Origin: Chrysiogenales bacterium
GTDB lineage: Bacteria; Acidobacteriota; Aminicenantia; UBA2199
Direction of reading: 5' to 3'
Length of the DNA: 19,748 bases
NCBI GenBank assembly: GCA_004525465.1
Contig: SPCN01000009.1
Location: forward strand, 1-19,748
Shown: positions 1-7,175 of the stretch, one piece after another
How the letters are laid out: each line of letters begins with the position of its first letter
Numbering within the stretch: the stretch's first letter is position 1
Notes under the pieces: model-generated
The model's database searches: none
What the model saw: only the letters and a program-made list of their open reading frames with translations
What the model was told of the DNA's origin: nothing
Position numbers and translations under genes: made by a program

Positions 1-1
1 C

Positions 2-2569
2 GCGCTCGGCCGGCAGCTCCGCGCCGAACTGGCTTCCCTGGACAACGAGAAATTCGCCAGTCGCAGCTTCCGCGAAGAGTGCCTGTTCATCCTGGCACTG
101 AAGGAGAACGGCGAAGACGAACTGGCCGCAAAAAAAATCGGCGAATTTGAAAAACTTTTCAAGGCCGGCAAGGCTACACCCGAGGACCTGCGGACCTATG
201 CCATGGCGGTATATGCCGATTTCAAGGCCGGCGGCACCCTGTCCCAATCGTTGTTTGCGGAAATGAAAAGCAAATTCTATGCCGGCGATATCGGCCTTTT
301 CGCCGAGCCCCAGGCCGACTTCAAGCAAAAGATAGACCTGGATAGCCTGGCGCCGCTGATCCTGGCCTTCGAGAGCCAGATGCCCGGCGAAAAAGACCTG
401 TTTGCCACCACCCTGTACCGCACCATCGAGGAGACGGGACTGTTCCTGAAAAAGACGAACCTGCAGGTGCAGAGACCGCCGCTGAACCTGATCAAAAATT
501 ACCCCTTCACCCAGGAGATGCTGCCCCTGCTGACCTTCATCAAATCCTACGACGACATGGCCCCCATATTCAGCGAGACAGCCATGGTGCAGTCCCCGCA
601 CACCGTCCCGGCGACCGAGAATCTGCTCCCGGTCACCTATACCAAGGTTTTTGCCCCGCAATATGAAACCGATACCGCCCGGATCGGGCTCCTCTCCTTT
701 TCCCTGCAGCAACTCGGCAGAGACCTGGATGGGAGCTCCGAGCGCGTCATCCGCGAACAGGGACGCAGCCTGGACCAGTCCGGGAAAAAGTACATCCGCC
801 TGCTGCTGGCCAGCCAGGCGGGATTGCAATGGCAGGGGGATGTGTTCCTGGCGTCTGAAAAACTGGCGGTCAAAGGCTCCGGTCAGAACGAGTTGAACCT
901 CGAAGCTCCGGACAGCAAGAATGAATACTCGACCGCGGTTTTGGCCAACAAAATGGTTGCCGAAAAGATCTTCCTGGAAAATCCCGGCCAGGACCGCCGG
1001 CGCCTGGAAACCAGCCTGGACATGCAGAAAAAACTGCTCAGCCAATTCAAGACGGCCGGGTTCGTTCCGGCCCGATTCACGACATTCGAAAAAGATGAAA
1101 CCGGAGAGTTGGTCATGCTGCCCGGCCCGGAAAAAGCCGATAAAATGACGATCGCCAAGTTGCAGTACGCGCTTCCCGACAGTTTCTGGCAGCAAATCCT
1201 GGAAAAAGAAACAGGCGTCCTGCAGGCCCAGGACCTTCTCTTCCTTTCCCTGTCTCCGCAAAGCCTGCGGCCTGTTTTTGAAAAAGAGCTGCGCCAATTC
1301 CTGTCCACCCGCGCCCGCGATTTTGCAGAGATCGCGGCACAGGTCGTGGCCCGTAAAATTTTAGGTTTGGATGCAGGCCCGGCCCGCAAGCAACTGGCCG
1401 ACGTCTGGGACCATGAAACCGGCCTGCCGCTGAGCGCCCGGGTGGAAAACATGAATCACGGCCAGGTTTTCCATTATCAACCCTGGCAGATCCTCATCTA
1501 CCTGACGGCCACGAAAGACAATGGCGATTTCCAATTCAAGCGCACCCTGGACTACTTCACCTACCTGCTGGAAAGCGAATGGGGCATGAACTGGAAAGCA
1601 GAGTATGATACTTTGCCGGCCGCCGAATACTGGCTGGTCAAGGAGTCACCCCGGGAGTACCCCGAAGCGGGAGACCTTCTGAATTTCAACGTGCGCGTTG
1701 AAAACCGCTGCCCCGACGGTTTGGCCAGCGCCGGCGATCTGCCCTCGTTGTTCATCAAGGCCGATTTCACTCCCAGCCTGGTTTTCGCGGGCAGCGAACT
1801 TCCACCCAACCTGAGCCTGTTCAAGGATTTCAACTGGGGCTACCAGGGACTGCAGAAGGATTCAACCCTGCAATACACCTACCAGGTGCTGATCCCGCGC
1901 GAGTTCAAGGATGACTACTTGCAGGGCAGCATCTGGGTCCGGGGTTACAGCGGTTACCAGCCCTTCGGTCCCGACTCGGCTTCGGGGGACTACTGCGAAA
2001 ACTTTTTCCAGACCGCCCGGCTGCGCTTGATCCCCCAGGACATGATCCCCGGCTTTGTTTATGCCGATCGTAACAACAACGGCCGCAAGGATGCCGGAGA
2101 AACCGGCATCGCCGCCATCCGCTTCAAGGACAATCGCGGCCGCCTCTTCCGCAGCGACGCCGAAGGCAGGTTCACTGTCCCGGCCGGCCAGGAAAACGTG
2201 GCCGTGCAGATCGATTTCCGTTCCATCCCCGAAGACCTGGTGCTGATCTCGCCTCCCACCCAACTGACCAATCGCGCCCAACGCCGGGAACTGACCTACG
2301 CGCTGGTGCCCTGCCACCCGCTGCGCGGGTTTGTTTACCTTGATGAAAACCAGAACGGAGCGTGCGACGAAAACGAACCGAGATTGGCGGGCGTCCTGCT
2401 CCAGGCCGGAGAAAAAGAGTGCAGCAGCGGCCGCAACGGCGAATTCATCATGCACAACCTGCCGGATCTCTGGCGCGATCTGCTGAAACCGGCCGCCAAG
2501 CAGCCGCTGTTTTCGCAATCCTTGGCCCTGGTGAGAATTCACATCATTGAGGAGGATACGAAAGAGTAA
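2..2569 (+). CDS. C-terminal part of a large secreted/surface protein with SdrD-B-like domains (5' partial)
   Basis: The frame is open from base 2, so the gene starts outside the window and 855 residues are visible. I do not recognise the first 600 or so residues; they are mixed alpha/beta, without obvious membrane segments. Residues about 560-680 look like an extracellular beta-sandwich. Two tandem modules of the SdrD-B/carboxypeptidase-regulatory type follow, at about 684-770 and 776-830. Each starts with GFVY and has a calcium-loop-like acidic stretch (DRNNNGRKDAGE and DENQNGACDENE) followed by a GEF or GRF turn. Such modules are typically extracellular spacers or adhesive stalks, so the protein is probably exported; the signal peptide would lie outside the window. 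The C-terminus shows no sorting signal or anchor. It is followed by a hairpin and then the etfB promoter, so it is probably the last gene of its transcript. The coding frame is secure but the function is unknown. Confidence 0.85.
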   Translation, partial: ALGRQLRAELASLDNEKFASRSFREECLFILALKENGEDELAAKKIGEFEKLFKAGKATPEDLRTYAMAVYADFKAGGTLSQSLFAEMKSKFYAGDIGLFAEPQADFKQKIDLDSLAPLILAFESQMPGEKDLFATTLYRTIEETGLFLKKTNLQVQRPPLNLIKNYPFTQEMLPLLTFIKSYDDMAPIFSETAMVQSPHTVPATENLLPVTYTKVFAPQYETDTARIGLLSFSLQQLGRDLDGSSERVIREQGRSLDQSGKKYIRLLLASQAGLQWQGDVFLASEKLAVKGSGQNELNLEAPDSKNEYSTAVLANKMVAEKIFLENPGQDRRRLETSLDMQKKLLSQFKTAGFVPARFTTFEKDETGELVMLPGPEKADKMTIAKLQYALPDSFWQQILEKETGVLQAQDLLFLSLSPQSLRPVFEKELRQFLSTRARDFAEIAAQVVARKILGLDAGPARKQLADVWDHETGLPLSARVENMNHGQVFHYQPWQILIYLTATKDNGDFQFKRTLDYFTYLLESEWGMNWKAEYDTLPAAEYWLVKESPREYPEAGDLLNFNVRVENRCPDGLASAGDLPSLFIKADFTPSLVFAGSELPPNLSLFKDFNWGYQGLQKDSTLQYTYQVLIPREFKDDYLQGSIWVRGYSGYQPFGPDSASGDYCENFFQTARLRLIPQDMIPGFVYADRNNNGRKDAGETGIAAIRFKDNRGRLFRSDAEGRFTVPAGQENVAVQIDFRSIPEDLVLISPPTQLTNRAQRRELTYALVPCHPLRGFVYLDENQNGACDENEPRLAGVLLQAGEKECSSGRNGEFIMHNLPDLWRDLLKPAAKQPLFSQSLALVRIHIIEEDTKE

Positions 2570-2591
2570 AACAGGCCTAGGCAGCGCCAAA

Positions 2592-2622
2592 ACCCGCGGC
2601 TGTCGGTTACACAGCGGCGGGT
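2592..2622 (+). terminator. Stem-loop between the surface-protein gene and the etfB promoter
   Basis: Arms 2592-2603 and 2611-2622 pair at 11 of 12 positions (one G-G mismatch) around a 7-nt loop. The hairpin lies 22 bp after the stop codon and ends 2 bp before the etfB -35 box. No clean T-run follows directly; the T-rich bases begin about 9 nt later. It may be an imperfect terminator for the upstream gene or a regulatory site for etfBA. Confidence 0.45.
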
Positions 2623-2624
2623 GG

Positions 2625-2653
2625 TTGACATTTTGCCGTTTTTGCGCTATAAA
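2625..2653 (+). promoter_or_regulatory. Sigma-70-type promoter of etfBA
   Basis: The -35 box TTGACA (2625-2630) is a perfect consensus match. It is separated by 17 bp from the -10 box TATAAA (2648-2653). The predicted transcription start is near 2660, giving a leader of about 54 nt before the etfB start at 2714. Confidence 0.8.
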
Positions 2654-2713
2654 TATGCTTTTCCAGGCAGGAATCGCATTATCAAGCCATTTTTTCTCAT
2701 TCAGGAGGGGAAA

Positions 2714-3484
2714 ATGAACATATACGCTTGCATCAAGCAAGTTCCCGATACCGAAGCCAGCATTCTGATCAAGGACGGCAAATCGATCAACGAGGCCGCC
2801 ATCAAGTGGATCGTCAGCCCCCATGACGAATACGCGATCGAAGAGGCCTTGAAACTGAAGGAAAAAATCCCGGGCTCCACGCTGACCGCCGTGTGCCTCG
2901 GGCCGGAACGGGTGCAGAACGCCCTGCGCACCGCCCTGGCCATGGGCGCCGACCACGCCGTACACGTGGAAAGCTCCGTCGCCTTGGATAGCCAGAACAC
3001 GGCCCGGGCCCTGGCCCAGGTCATCCGCACCGACAAGGAATTCGGAGTCATTTTCATGGGCAAGCAGGCCATCGACGATGACGCCTACCAGCTGCACATC
3101 CTGCTGGCCGAAGAGCTGGCTATCCCCGTCGCCACCAATGTCATGGCTTTCGCCTTCGACGGCGGCAAGGTCCGGGTGGAGAGGGAGATCGACGAGGGCG
3201 CCAGGGAAGTGATCGACATGGCTGTCCCCTGCGTCGTGGCCGCGGCCAAGGGATTGAACACCCCCCGCTACGCCTCGATGATGGGCATCATGAAAGCCAA
3301 GAAGATCGAGATCAAAAAGACCCCGCTGGCCGAGACCGGGGTCGACGAAGCCCAGAACAAGGTCCGGCTGCTCAAGCTGGCGTCCCCGGCCGAAAAACCT
3401 CAGGGCAGGATCATTGCCGGTGAAGCGGCCGACGCAGTGTGTGAACTAGTGCGCTTGCTGCGCGAAGAAGCCAAGGTAATTTAG
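2714..3484 (+). CDS. etfB: Electron transfer flavoprotein, beta subunit
   Basis: This is the small subunit of the cytoplasmic ETF heterodimer, which passes electrons from flavin dehydrogenases (such as acyl-CoA dehydrogenases) to an ETF oxidoreductase. At 256 residues it has the usual family length. Recognisable features are the N-terminus MNIYACIKQVPDTEA, the nucleotide-binding stretch GKQAIDDDAYQ (116-126) and the ETF-beta signature region around VRVEREIDEGAREVID (153-168), followed by VPCVVAAAKGLNTPRYAS. I chose the ATG at 2714 because AGGAGG (2703-2708) sits 5 nt upstream and the family N-terminus starts there. An in-frame upstream start at 2621 would overlap the promoter and is rejected. 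The stop is 9 bp before etfA. No dehydrogenase or ETF:quinone oxidoreductase lies in the window, so the electron donor cannot be named, and the sequence does not show whether the protein bifurcates electrons. Confidence 0.96.
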   Translation: MNIYACIKQVPDTEASILIKDGKSINEAAIKWIVSPHDEYAIEEALKLKEKIPGSTLTAVCLGPERVQNALRTALAMGADHAVHVESSVALDSQNTARALAQVIRTDKEFGVIFMGKQAIDDDAYQLHILLAEELAIPVATNVMAFAFDGGKVRVEREIDEGAREVIDMAVPCVVAAAKGLNTPRYASMMGIMKAKKIEIKKTPLAETGVDEAQNKVRLLKLASPAEKPQGRIIAGEAADAVCELVRLLREEAKVI

Positions 3485-3493
3485 GAGACGACT

Positions 3494-4441
3494 ATGGCCA
3501 ACATAGGATTGTATATCGAACTGAAAGAAGGGGTTTTCAAGAAATCGAACCGTGAACTGCTCAGCCTGGCCAGGAAAAGCGGCCAGCCCGTGCACGCTGT
3601 GCTTTTTTGCCCGGACGTGCAGCCTTATTTGGAAGAGTTGAAGGGCATCCAAACCGTCATTCAGGTGCAGGGAGCGGATCTCACTTATCAGCCCGACCGC
3701 TATGCCCGCACCCTGGCAGCGGTCATCCAGGAGTTCAAGCTTGATATTGTCTGCGGTATTTTTTCCGCCCAGGGCAAGGACCTGTTCCCGCGCCTGGCCG
3801 CCAAGGCCAAGGCCGGCCTGGTCAATGACTGTCTGGCCGTTGATCTCGACACCCGCAAAGCCATCAAGCCCGTATATTCGGGCAAACTGCTGGCCGAGTA
3901 CCAGATAGACGCCGGGACGGCCCTGTTCACGATCAGACCCAACGTCATCGCTGTCGAAACCACGACAGCAACCAAGACCCCGGAGATCAAGACCGTGGCG
4001 TTGGACAACGGTGAATTGCAGACAAAAATCGTCAGCGTGGAGAAAAGCGCCTCACAAAAAATAGATTTGACCGAAGCCGAGATCATTGTTTCCGGAGGCC
4101 GGGCCATGAAAGGCAAAGAAAATTTCGCCATATTGGAAGACCTGGCCAAGGTGCTAAATGGCGGCCTAGGCGCTTCGCGGGCGGCCGTTGACGCCGAATA
4201 CGCCTCGGCCGACATGCAGGTGGGACAGACCGGCAAGGTCGTCAACCCCAAGTTATACATTGCCTGCGGCATATCGGGTGCCATCCAGCATTTCGTGGGC
4301 ATGAAGACCTCAAAGATCATCGTGGCCGTCAACAAGGACCCGGAAGCCCCCATTTTTAAAAAAGCCGATTACGGCATCGTCGGCGACCTGTTCACTATCG
4401 TGCCGCTTTTAAAAGAGGAATTCAAAAAAGTTCTGTCCTGA
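3494..4441 (+). CDS. etfA: Electron transfer flavoprotein, alpha subunit
   Basis: This is the large, FAD-carrying subunit of ETF, 315 residues long as expected. The N-terminal alpha/beta domain covers about 1-190. The C-terminal FAD domain (about 195-315) shows the family blocks VSGGRAMKGKENF (199-211), GASRAAVDAEYA (226-237), QVGQTGKVVNPKLYIACGIS (242-261) and VAVNKDPEAPIFKKADYGIV (287-306). The start at 3494 has an AGGAG ribosome site at 3483-3487, overlapping the etfB stop, so translation of the pair is probably coupled. Transcription runs from the promoter at 2625. The next gene converges on it, leaving only 13 bp, and no hairpin terminator is visible in that gap. Confidence 0.97.
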   Translation: MANIGLYIELKEGVFKKSNRELLSLARKSGQPVHAVLFCPDVQPYLEELKGIQTVIQVQGADLTYQPDRYARTLAAVIQEFKLDIVCGIFSAQGKDLFPRLAAKAKAGLVNDCLAVDLDTRKAIKPVYSGKLLAEYQIDAGTALFTIRPNVIAVETTTATKTPEIKTVALDNGELQTKIVSVEKSASQKIDLTEAEIIVSGGRAMKGKENFAILEDLAKVLNGGLGASRAAVDAEYASADMQVGQTGKVVNPKLYIACGISGAIQHFVGMKTSKIIVAVNKDPEAPIFKKADYGIVGDLFTIVPLLKEEFKKVLS

Positions 4442-4454
4442 GCGTGAAAATAAA

Positions 4455-4646
4455 TCAGGTTTGCGCGGTTTCCAGCAGAACCTTTTCATAATCACGCCTC
4501 AGTCGTTTGTTCTCGCTTTCCAGATTCCTGATCTGAGCGCGCAGCGTCCGCAATTCCAGCAGCCACTGCAGCAATTGCCTGTCGGTCTGCTTGCGGGATA
4601 TTTTTACTTTAACCAGCTGAATTTCGATGTAATTATCAAGAGTCAT
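4455..4646 (-). CDS. Small coiled-coil protein of unknown function
   Basis: This 63-residue ORF is convergent with etfA and divergent from gmd. Three signals support it as a real gene: a GGGAG ribosome site 7 nt before the ATG, a near-consensus promoter just upstream (TTGAAA, 17 bp, TATAAT), and no competing frame. The protein is charged and helical from about residue 15 to 58, with leucines and isoleucines spaced in heptads (LLQWLLELRTLRAQIRNLES, then ENKRLRRDYEKVLLE). That predicts a parallel coiled coil, probably a dimer. There is no signal peptide or membrane segment, which argues against an FtsB/DivIC-like role. A basic patch before the zipper (VKVKISRKQTDR) could bind nucleic acid, but this is inference. 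I do not recognise the family. Confidence 0.72.
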   Translation of the reverse strand: MTLDNYIEIQLVKVKISRKQTDRQLLQWLLELRTLRAQIRNLESENKRLRRDYEKVLLETAQT

Positions 4647-4663
4647 TCATTTTCTCCCTGCGA

Positions 4664-4692
4664 ATTATAAAACTTTCTCGGCTTGTTTTCAA
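4664..4692 (-). promoter_or_regulatory. Promoter of the small coiled-coil gene
   Basis: On the minus strand, TTGAAA (4687-4692) and TATAAT (4664-4669) are separated by 17 bp. The predicted start is near 4657, leaving a short leader with the GGGAG site. It is divergent from the gmd promoter, about 40 bp away. Confidence 0.75.
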
Positions 4693-4703
4693 ATGGCAAG
4701 CCG
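4679..4703. repeat. Inverted repeat around the -35 box of the coiled-coil gene
   Basis: CGGCTTG (4679-4685) and CAAGCCG (4697-4703) are perfect 7-bp inverted arms around 11 bp that contain the -35 box at 4687-4692. The placement fits an operator. A terminator is unlikely because it precedes the transcript. No regulator is identified. Confidence 0.5.
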
Positions 4704-4731
4704 CCAATGTCCCGCCTCTCCTGCCCGCGAT

Positions 4732-4760
4732 TTGACTCTCCACTCCGATTCGGCTAAAAT
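4732..4760 (+). promoter_or_regulatory. Promoter of gmd and the genes behind it
   Basis: TTGACT (4732-4737), a 17-bp spacer and TAAAAT (4755-4760) form a strong sigma-70-type promoter. The leader is only about 17 nt and carries AGAGGAG (4772-4778) before the gmd ATG at 4784. Confidence 0.75.
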
Positions 4761-4783
4761 AAACTCCAAACAGAGGAGCGCTT

Positions 4784-5758
4784 ATGGCTAAAAAAGCATT
4801 GATCACCGGCGTCACCGGTCAGGACGGTTCCTATCTCGCCGATTTCCTGTTGGAGAAGGGCTATGAGGTCTACGGCATGGTCCGCCGTTCCAGCATGGAG
4901 AAATTCGACCGCATCGAGCATATCAAGGACCGCATCAAGATCCGCCAGGCCGACCTGCTGGACCAATATTCCATCAGCAAGATCATCGCTGAGGTCCAGC
5001 CCGACGAAGTATACAACCTGGCCGCCATGAGCTTTGTCCCCACCTCCTGGGACCAACCGGTGCTGACCGCGGAATTCACGGCCATCGGCGTCACCCGCAT
5101 GCTGGAAGCCATCCGCGCCGTAAATCCGCGCATCCGTTTTTACCAGGCTTCCTCCTCGGAGATGTTCGGCATGGTCAAGGAAATCCCCCAAACCGAGCTG
5201 ACCTCGTTCCATCCGCGCAGCCCCTACGGCGTTGCCAAGGTATACGGTCATTGGATCACGGTCAATTACCGCGAAAGTTACAATATCTTCGGCGTATCAG
5301 GAATCCTTTTCAACCACGAGTCGCCGCGCCGGGGCATCGAATTCGTCACCCGCAAGGTCACCTACAATGCCGCCAAGATCAAGCTGGGCTTGAGCAAGGA
5401 ACTGCGCCTGGGCAACCTGGAAGCCAAGCGCGACTGGGGCTACGCCCTTGACTACGTCGAAGCCATGTGGCTGATGCTCCAGCAGGATAAGCCCGATGAC
5501 TTCGTTATCGCCAGCGGCGAGACCCACTCGGTGCAGGAGCTGGTGGAGATCGCCTTTGCGCATGTGGGCCTCGATTACAAGGATTTCGTGGTCCTGGACA
5601 ACAAATTCATCCGCCCGGCCGAAGTCGACCTGCTGCGCGGCGACTTCAGCAAAGCTAAAAAAATACTGGGCTGGCAGCCCAAGGTCCACTTCGCCGAATT
5701 GATCAAAATGATGATCGATTCCGACCTGGCCCTGCTCAAAAAGGACTACCGCTTATGA
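4784..5758 (+). CDS. gmd: GDP-mannose 4,6-dehydratase
   Basis: This NADP-dependent short-chain dehydrogenase/reductase (extended type) converts GDP-D-mannose to GDP-4-keto-6-deoxy-D-mannose, the precursor of GDP-fucose, GDP-rhamnose and related deoxysugars. It has 324 residues, in the range of the shorter Gmd proteins. The Rossmann motif GVTGQDG is at 9-15. The active site aligns with that of E. coli Gmd: SSSE (123-126, Ser124 replacing the usual Thr, with Glu126) and YGVAK (Tyr148, Lys152). The Gmd signature NHESPRRGIEFVTRKV is at 177-192. AGAGGAG precedes the ATG. The stop overlaps the next gene by 4 nt (ATGA). No fucose synthase or rhamnose reductase follows, so the final deoxysugar is not known. 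A related GDP-sugar substrate is possible but less likely. Confidence 0.93.
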   Translation: MAKKALITGVTGQDGSYLADFLLEKGYEVYGMVRRSSMEKFDRIEHIKDRIKIRQADLLDQYSISKIIAEVQPDEVYNLAAMSFVPTSWDQPVLTAEFTAIGVTRMLEAIRAVNPRIRFYQASSSEMFGMVKEIPQTELTSFHPRSPYGVAKVYGHWITVNYRESYNIFGVSGILFNHESPRRGIEFVTRKVTYNAAKIKLGLSKELRLGNLEAKRDWGYALDYVEAMWLMLQQDKPDDFVIASGETHSVQELVEIAFAHVGLDYKDFVVLDNKFIRPAEVDLLRGDFSKAKKILGWQPKVHFAELIKMMIDSDLALLKKDYRL

Positions 5759-6099
5759 ATGAAAAGGAAGAGCGGCCCTGGGGTTGGTTCGAGATCCATT
5801 TAGAAGAGGCGAACCTGAAGATCAAGCGCATCATGGTAAAACCCGGTAAAAGGTTGTCCCTGCAAAGCCACGAACACCGGGCCGAGAACTGGGTGGTGGT
5901 GCAGGGGCAGGCCCTGGTCACCCTTGGTGAGGAAATTGTCAAGCTGGAAAAAAGACAGTCGGTCTTTATTCCGGAAAAAACCAAACACCGCATGGAAAAT
6001 CCGGGAAAAGAAGAATTGGTCTTTATCGAAGTGCAGACCGGGACCTACCTGGGCGAAGACGACATCACCCGCTTTCAGGACGACTTCGGCCGCAGTTAG
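5755..6099 (+). CDS. Stand-alone type II phosphomannose isomerase-like cupin
   Basis: The 114-residue protein is a single cupin barrel matching the C-terminal isomerase domain of bifunctional ManC/AlgA enzymes, without their guanylyltransferase half. The family pattern is clear: PWG at 8-10, the metal motif around QSHEHRAENWVVVQG (37-51; His39, His41, Glu44), His78 in the second cupin motif, and the tail VQTGTYLGEDDITRFQDDFGR. The expected reaction is mannose-6-phosphate/fructose-6-phosphate interconversion with a divalent metal. For so short a protein, a sugar-nucleotide-binding or epimerase-like role cannot be excluded. The start overlaps the gmd stop (ATGA), so the two are translationally coupled and very likely work in one pathway. 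Confidence 0.85.
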   Translation: MNEKEERPWGWFEIHLEEANLKIKRIMVKPGKRLSLQSHEHRAENWVVVQGQALVTLGEEIVKLEKRQSVFIPEKTKHRMENPGKEELVFIEVQTGTYLGEDDITRFQDDFGRS

Positions 6100-6141
6100 C
6101 CATTCACCCAACGTGCTGCAAAAATAAAAAGAGAAATACTC

Positions 6142-7107
6142 ATGCTGCAAAAAGAAATCGGTCTGCAGGCGGTAGGCGCCGCCATGAACCTGGCCGCCAC
6201 CATCCAGAATGAGATGACCGGCAAGTACACCCTCACCAAAACCGACCGCAGCCCGGTGAGCATCGCCGACTTTGCCGTGCAAGCCCTGATCTGTAAAATT
6301 CTGAGCAGCCATTTTCCGGGCATCCCCATCGTGGGCGAAGAAGATTCGCTGGCCCTGCGCCAGCCGGAAAACCGGGAACTGCTTGCCAAGATCATCCATT
6401 ATCTGAAAAAGTGCGACGCGCCCCTGGAAGAAAAAGAGATCTGTGAATGTATCGACCTGGGCGGAGCGGAACCGAACGGGACCTTCTGGACCCTCGACCC
6501 CATTGACGGCACCAAGGGCTTCCTGCGCGGCGAGCAGTTCGCCATCGCTTTGGCGCTGGTCCAGGACGGGCAGGTCCGCCTGGGCATCCTGGGCTGCCCG
6601 AACCTGCCGCCGGCAACCGGCGGCACCCTTTTTTGGGCCATCCAGGGCCAGGGCGGCTGGAAGATCCCGGCCGCGGGCGGCAGCGCCGAACCCATCCGCG
6701 CCTCCGTCAAAACCGATCCAACCCGAATGAAATTCGTCGAAAGCTACGAGTCCTCGCACAGCGACAAGGACACTCAACTCGAGATCTCCAGGCTGCTGCA
6801 GATCTCCAATCCACCCGAACAGATGGACAGCCAGGTCAAGTACGGCATCGTGGCCTCAGGCGACGCCGACATCTACCTGCGCATACCCAACCCCGCCACC
6901 CCCGATTACCGCGAGAAGATCTGGGACCACGCTGCCGGAAGTTTGATCGTGGAAGAAGCCGGAGGCTGGGTCAGCGACATTGACGGCAAGAAACTCGATT
7001 TTGCCGCGGGCAAGACCCTGCGCAACAACCGCGGCATTCTGGCCAGCAACGGCCGCATCCACTCGCGGGTGCTGGAAGTCATTGCGGATCTGGACGGGCG
7101 GAAATAA
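6142..7107 (+). CDS. 3'(2'),5'-bisphosphate nucleotidase (PAP phosphatase, HAL2/SAL1-like)
   Basis: This is a member of the lithium-sensitive, Mg-dependent inositol monophosphatase superfamily, 321 residues long. The metal-binding motifs are VGEED (64-68), WTLDPIDGTKGF (116-127; Asp119, Asp122) and WDHAAG (251-256; Asp252). The blocks around DPIDGTKGFLRGEQFAIALAL and VRLGILGCPNLP resemble the plant SAL1/yeast HAL2 branch more than the bacterial CysQ branch. The expected reaction is PAP to AMP plus phosphate, clearing the by-product of PAPS-dependent sulfotransferases; PAPS itself may also be a substrate. It follows the cupin after 42 bp with only a weak GAGAAA ribosome site. A strong terminator follows, so it ends the gmd transcript. 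An inositol phosphatase is the main alternative, made less likely by the HAL2-type insert. Confidence 0.9.
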   Translation: MLQKEIGLQAVGAAMNLAATIQNEMTGKYTLTKTDRSPVSIADFAVQALICKILSSHFPGIPIVGEEDSLALRQPENRELLAKIIHYLKKCDAPLEEKEICECIDLGGAEPNGTFWTLDPIDGTKGFLRGEQFAIALALVQDGQVRLGILGCPNLPPATGGTLFWAIQGQGGWKIPAAGGSAEPIRASVKTDPTRMKFVESYESSHSDKDTQLEISRLLQISNPPEQMDSQVKYGIVASGDADIYLRIPNPATPDYREKIWDHAAGSLIVEEAGGWVSDIDGKKLDFAAGKTLRNNRGILASNGRIHSRVLEVIADLDGRK

Positions 7108-7129
7108 CGGAACCATTAACGATCAAATA

Positions 7130-7175
7130 AGGGCGGTTCGCGCTTGTCCCCGCCAGGGGGAACCGCCCTCTTTTT
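7130..7175 (+). terminator. Intrinsic terminator after the PAP phosphatase gene
   Basis: A perfect 10-bp stem (7130-7139 with 7160-7169) encloses a 20-nt loop and is followed by CTTTTT (7170-7175). It lies between two convergent genes and overlaps the last codons of the LOG-family gene. It may also stop minus-strand transcripts, though their T-run is poorer. Confidence 0.85.

Noticed and set aside
883..1452. A 189-codon minus-strand open frame
   Set aside because: It is a shadow of the large plus-strand gene; the protein is rich in Arg and Ser as expected for an antisense frame.
2621..2713. Longer etfB with 31 extra N-terminal residues
   Set aside because: The start would lie inside the promoter, and the family N-terminus begins at 2714, right after AGGAGG.
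1862..3097. A 411-codon minus-strand open frame
   Set aside because: It runs antisense across the end of the surface-protein gene, the etfB promoter and half of etfB. Its protein has no recognisable motif, and the frame is explained by the codon bias of the plus-strand genes.
4455..4646. Small coiled-coil protein as FtsB/DivIC-type division protein
   Set aside because: There is no N-terminal membrane segment, which those proteins need.
5800..6777. A 325-codon minus-strand open frame
   Set aside because: It is antisense to the cupin and PAP phosphatase genes, both of which have clear family motifs, and it crosses their intergenic gap.
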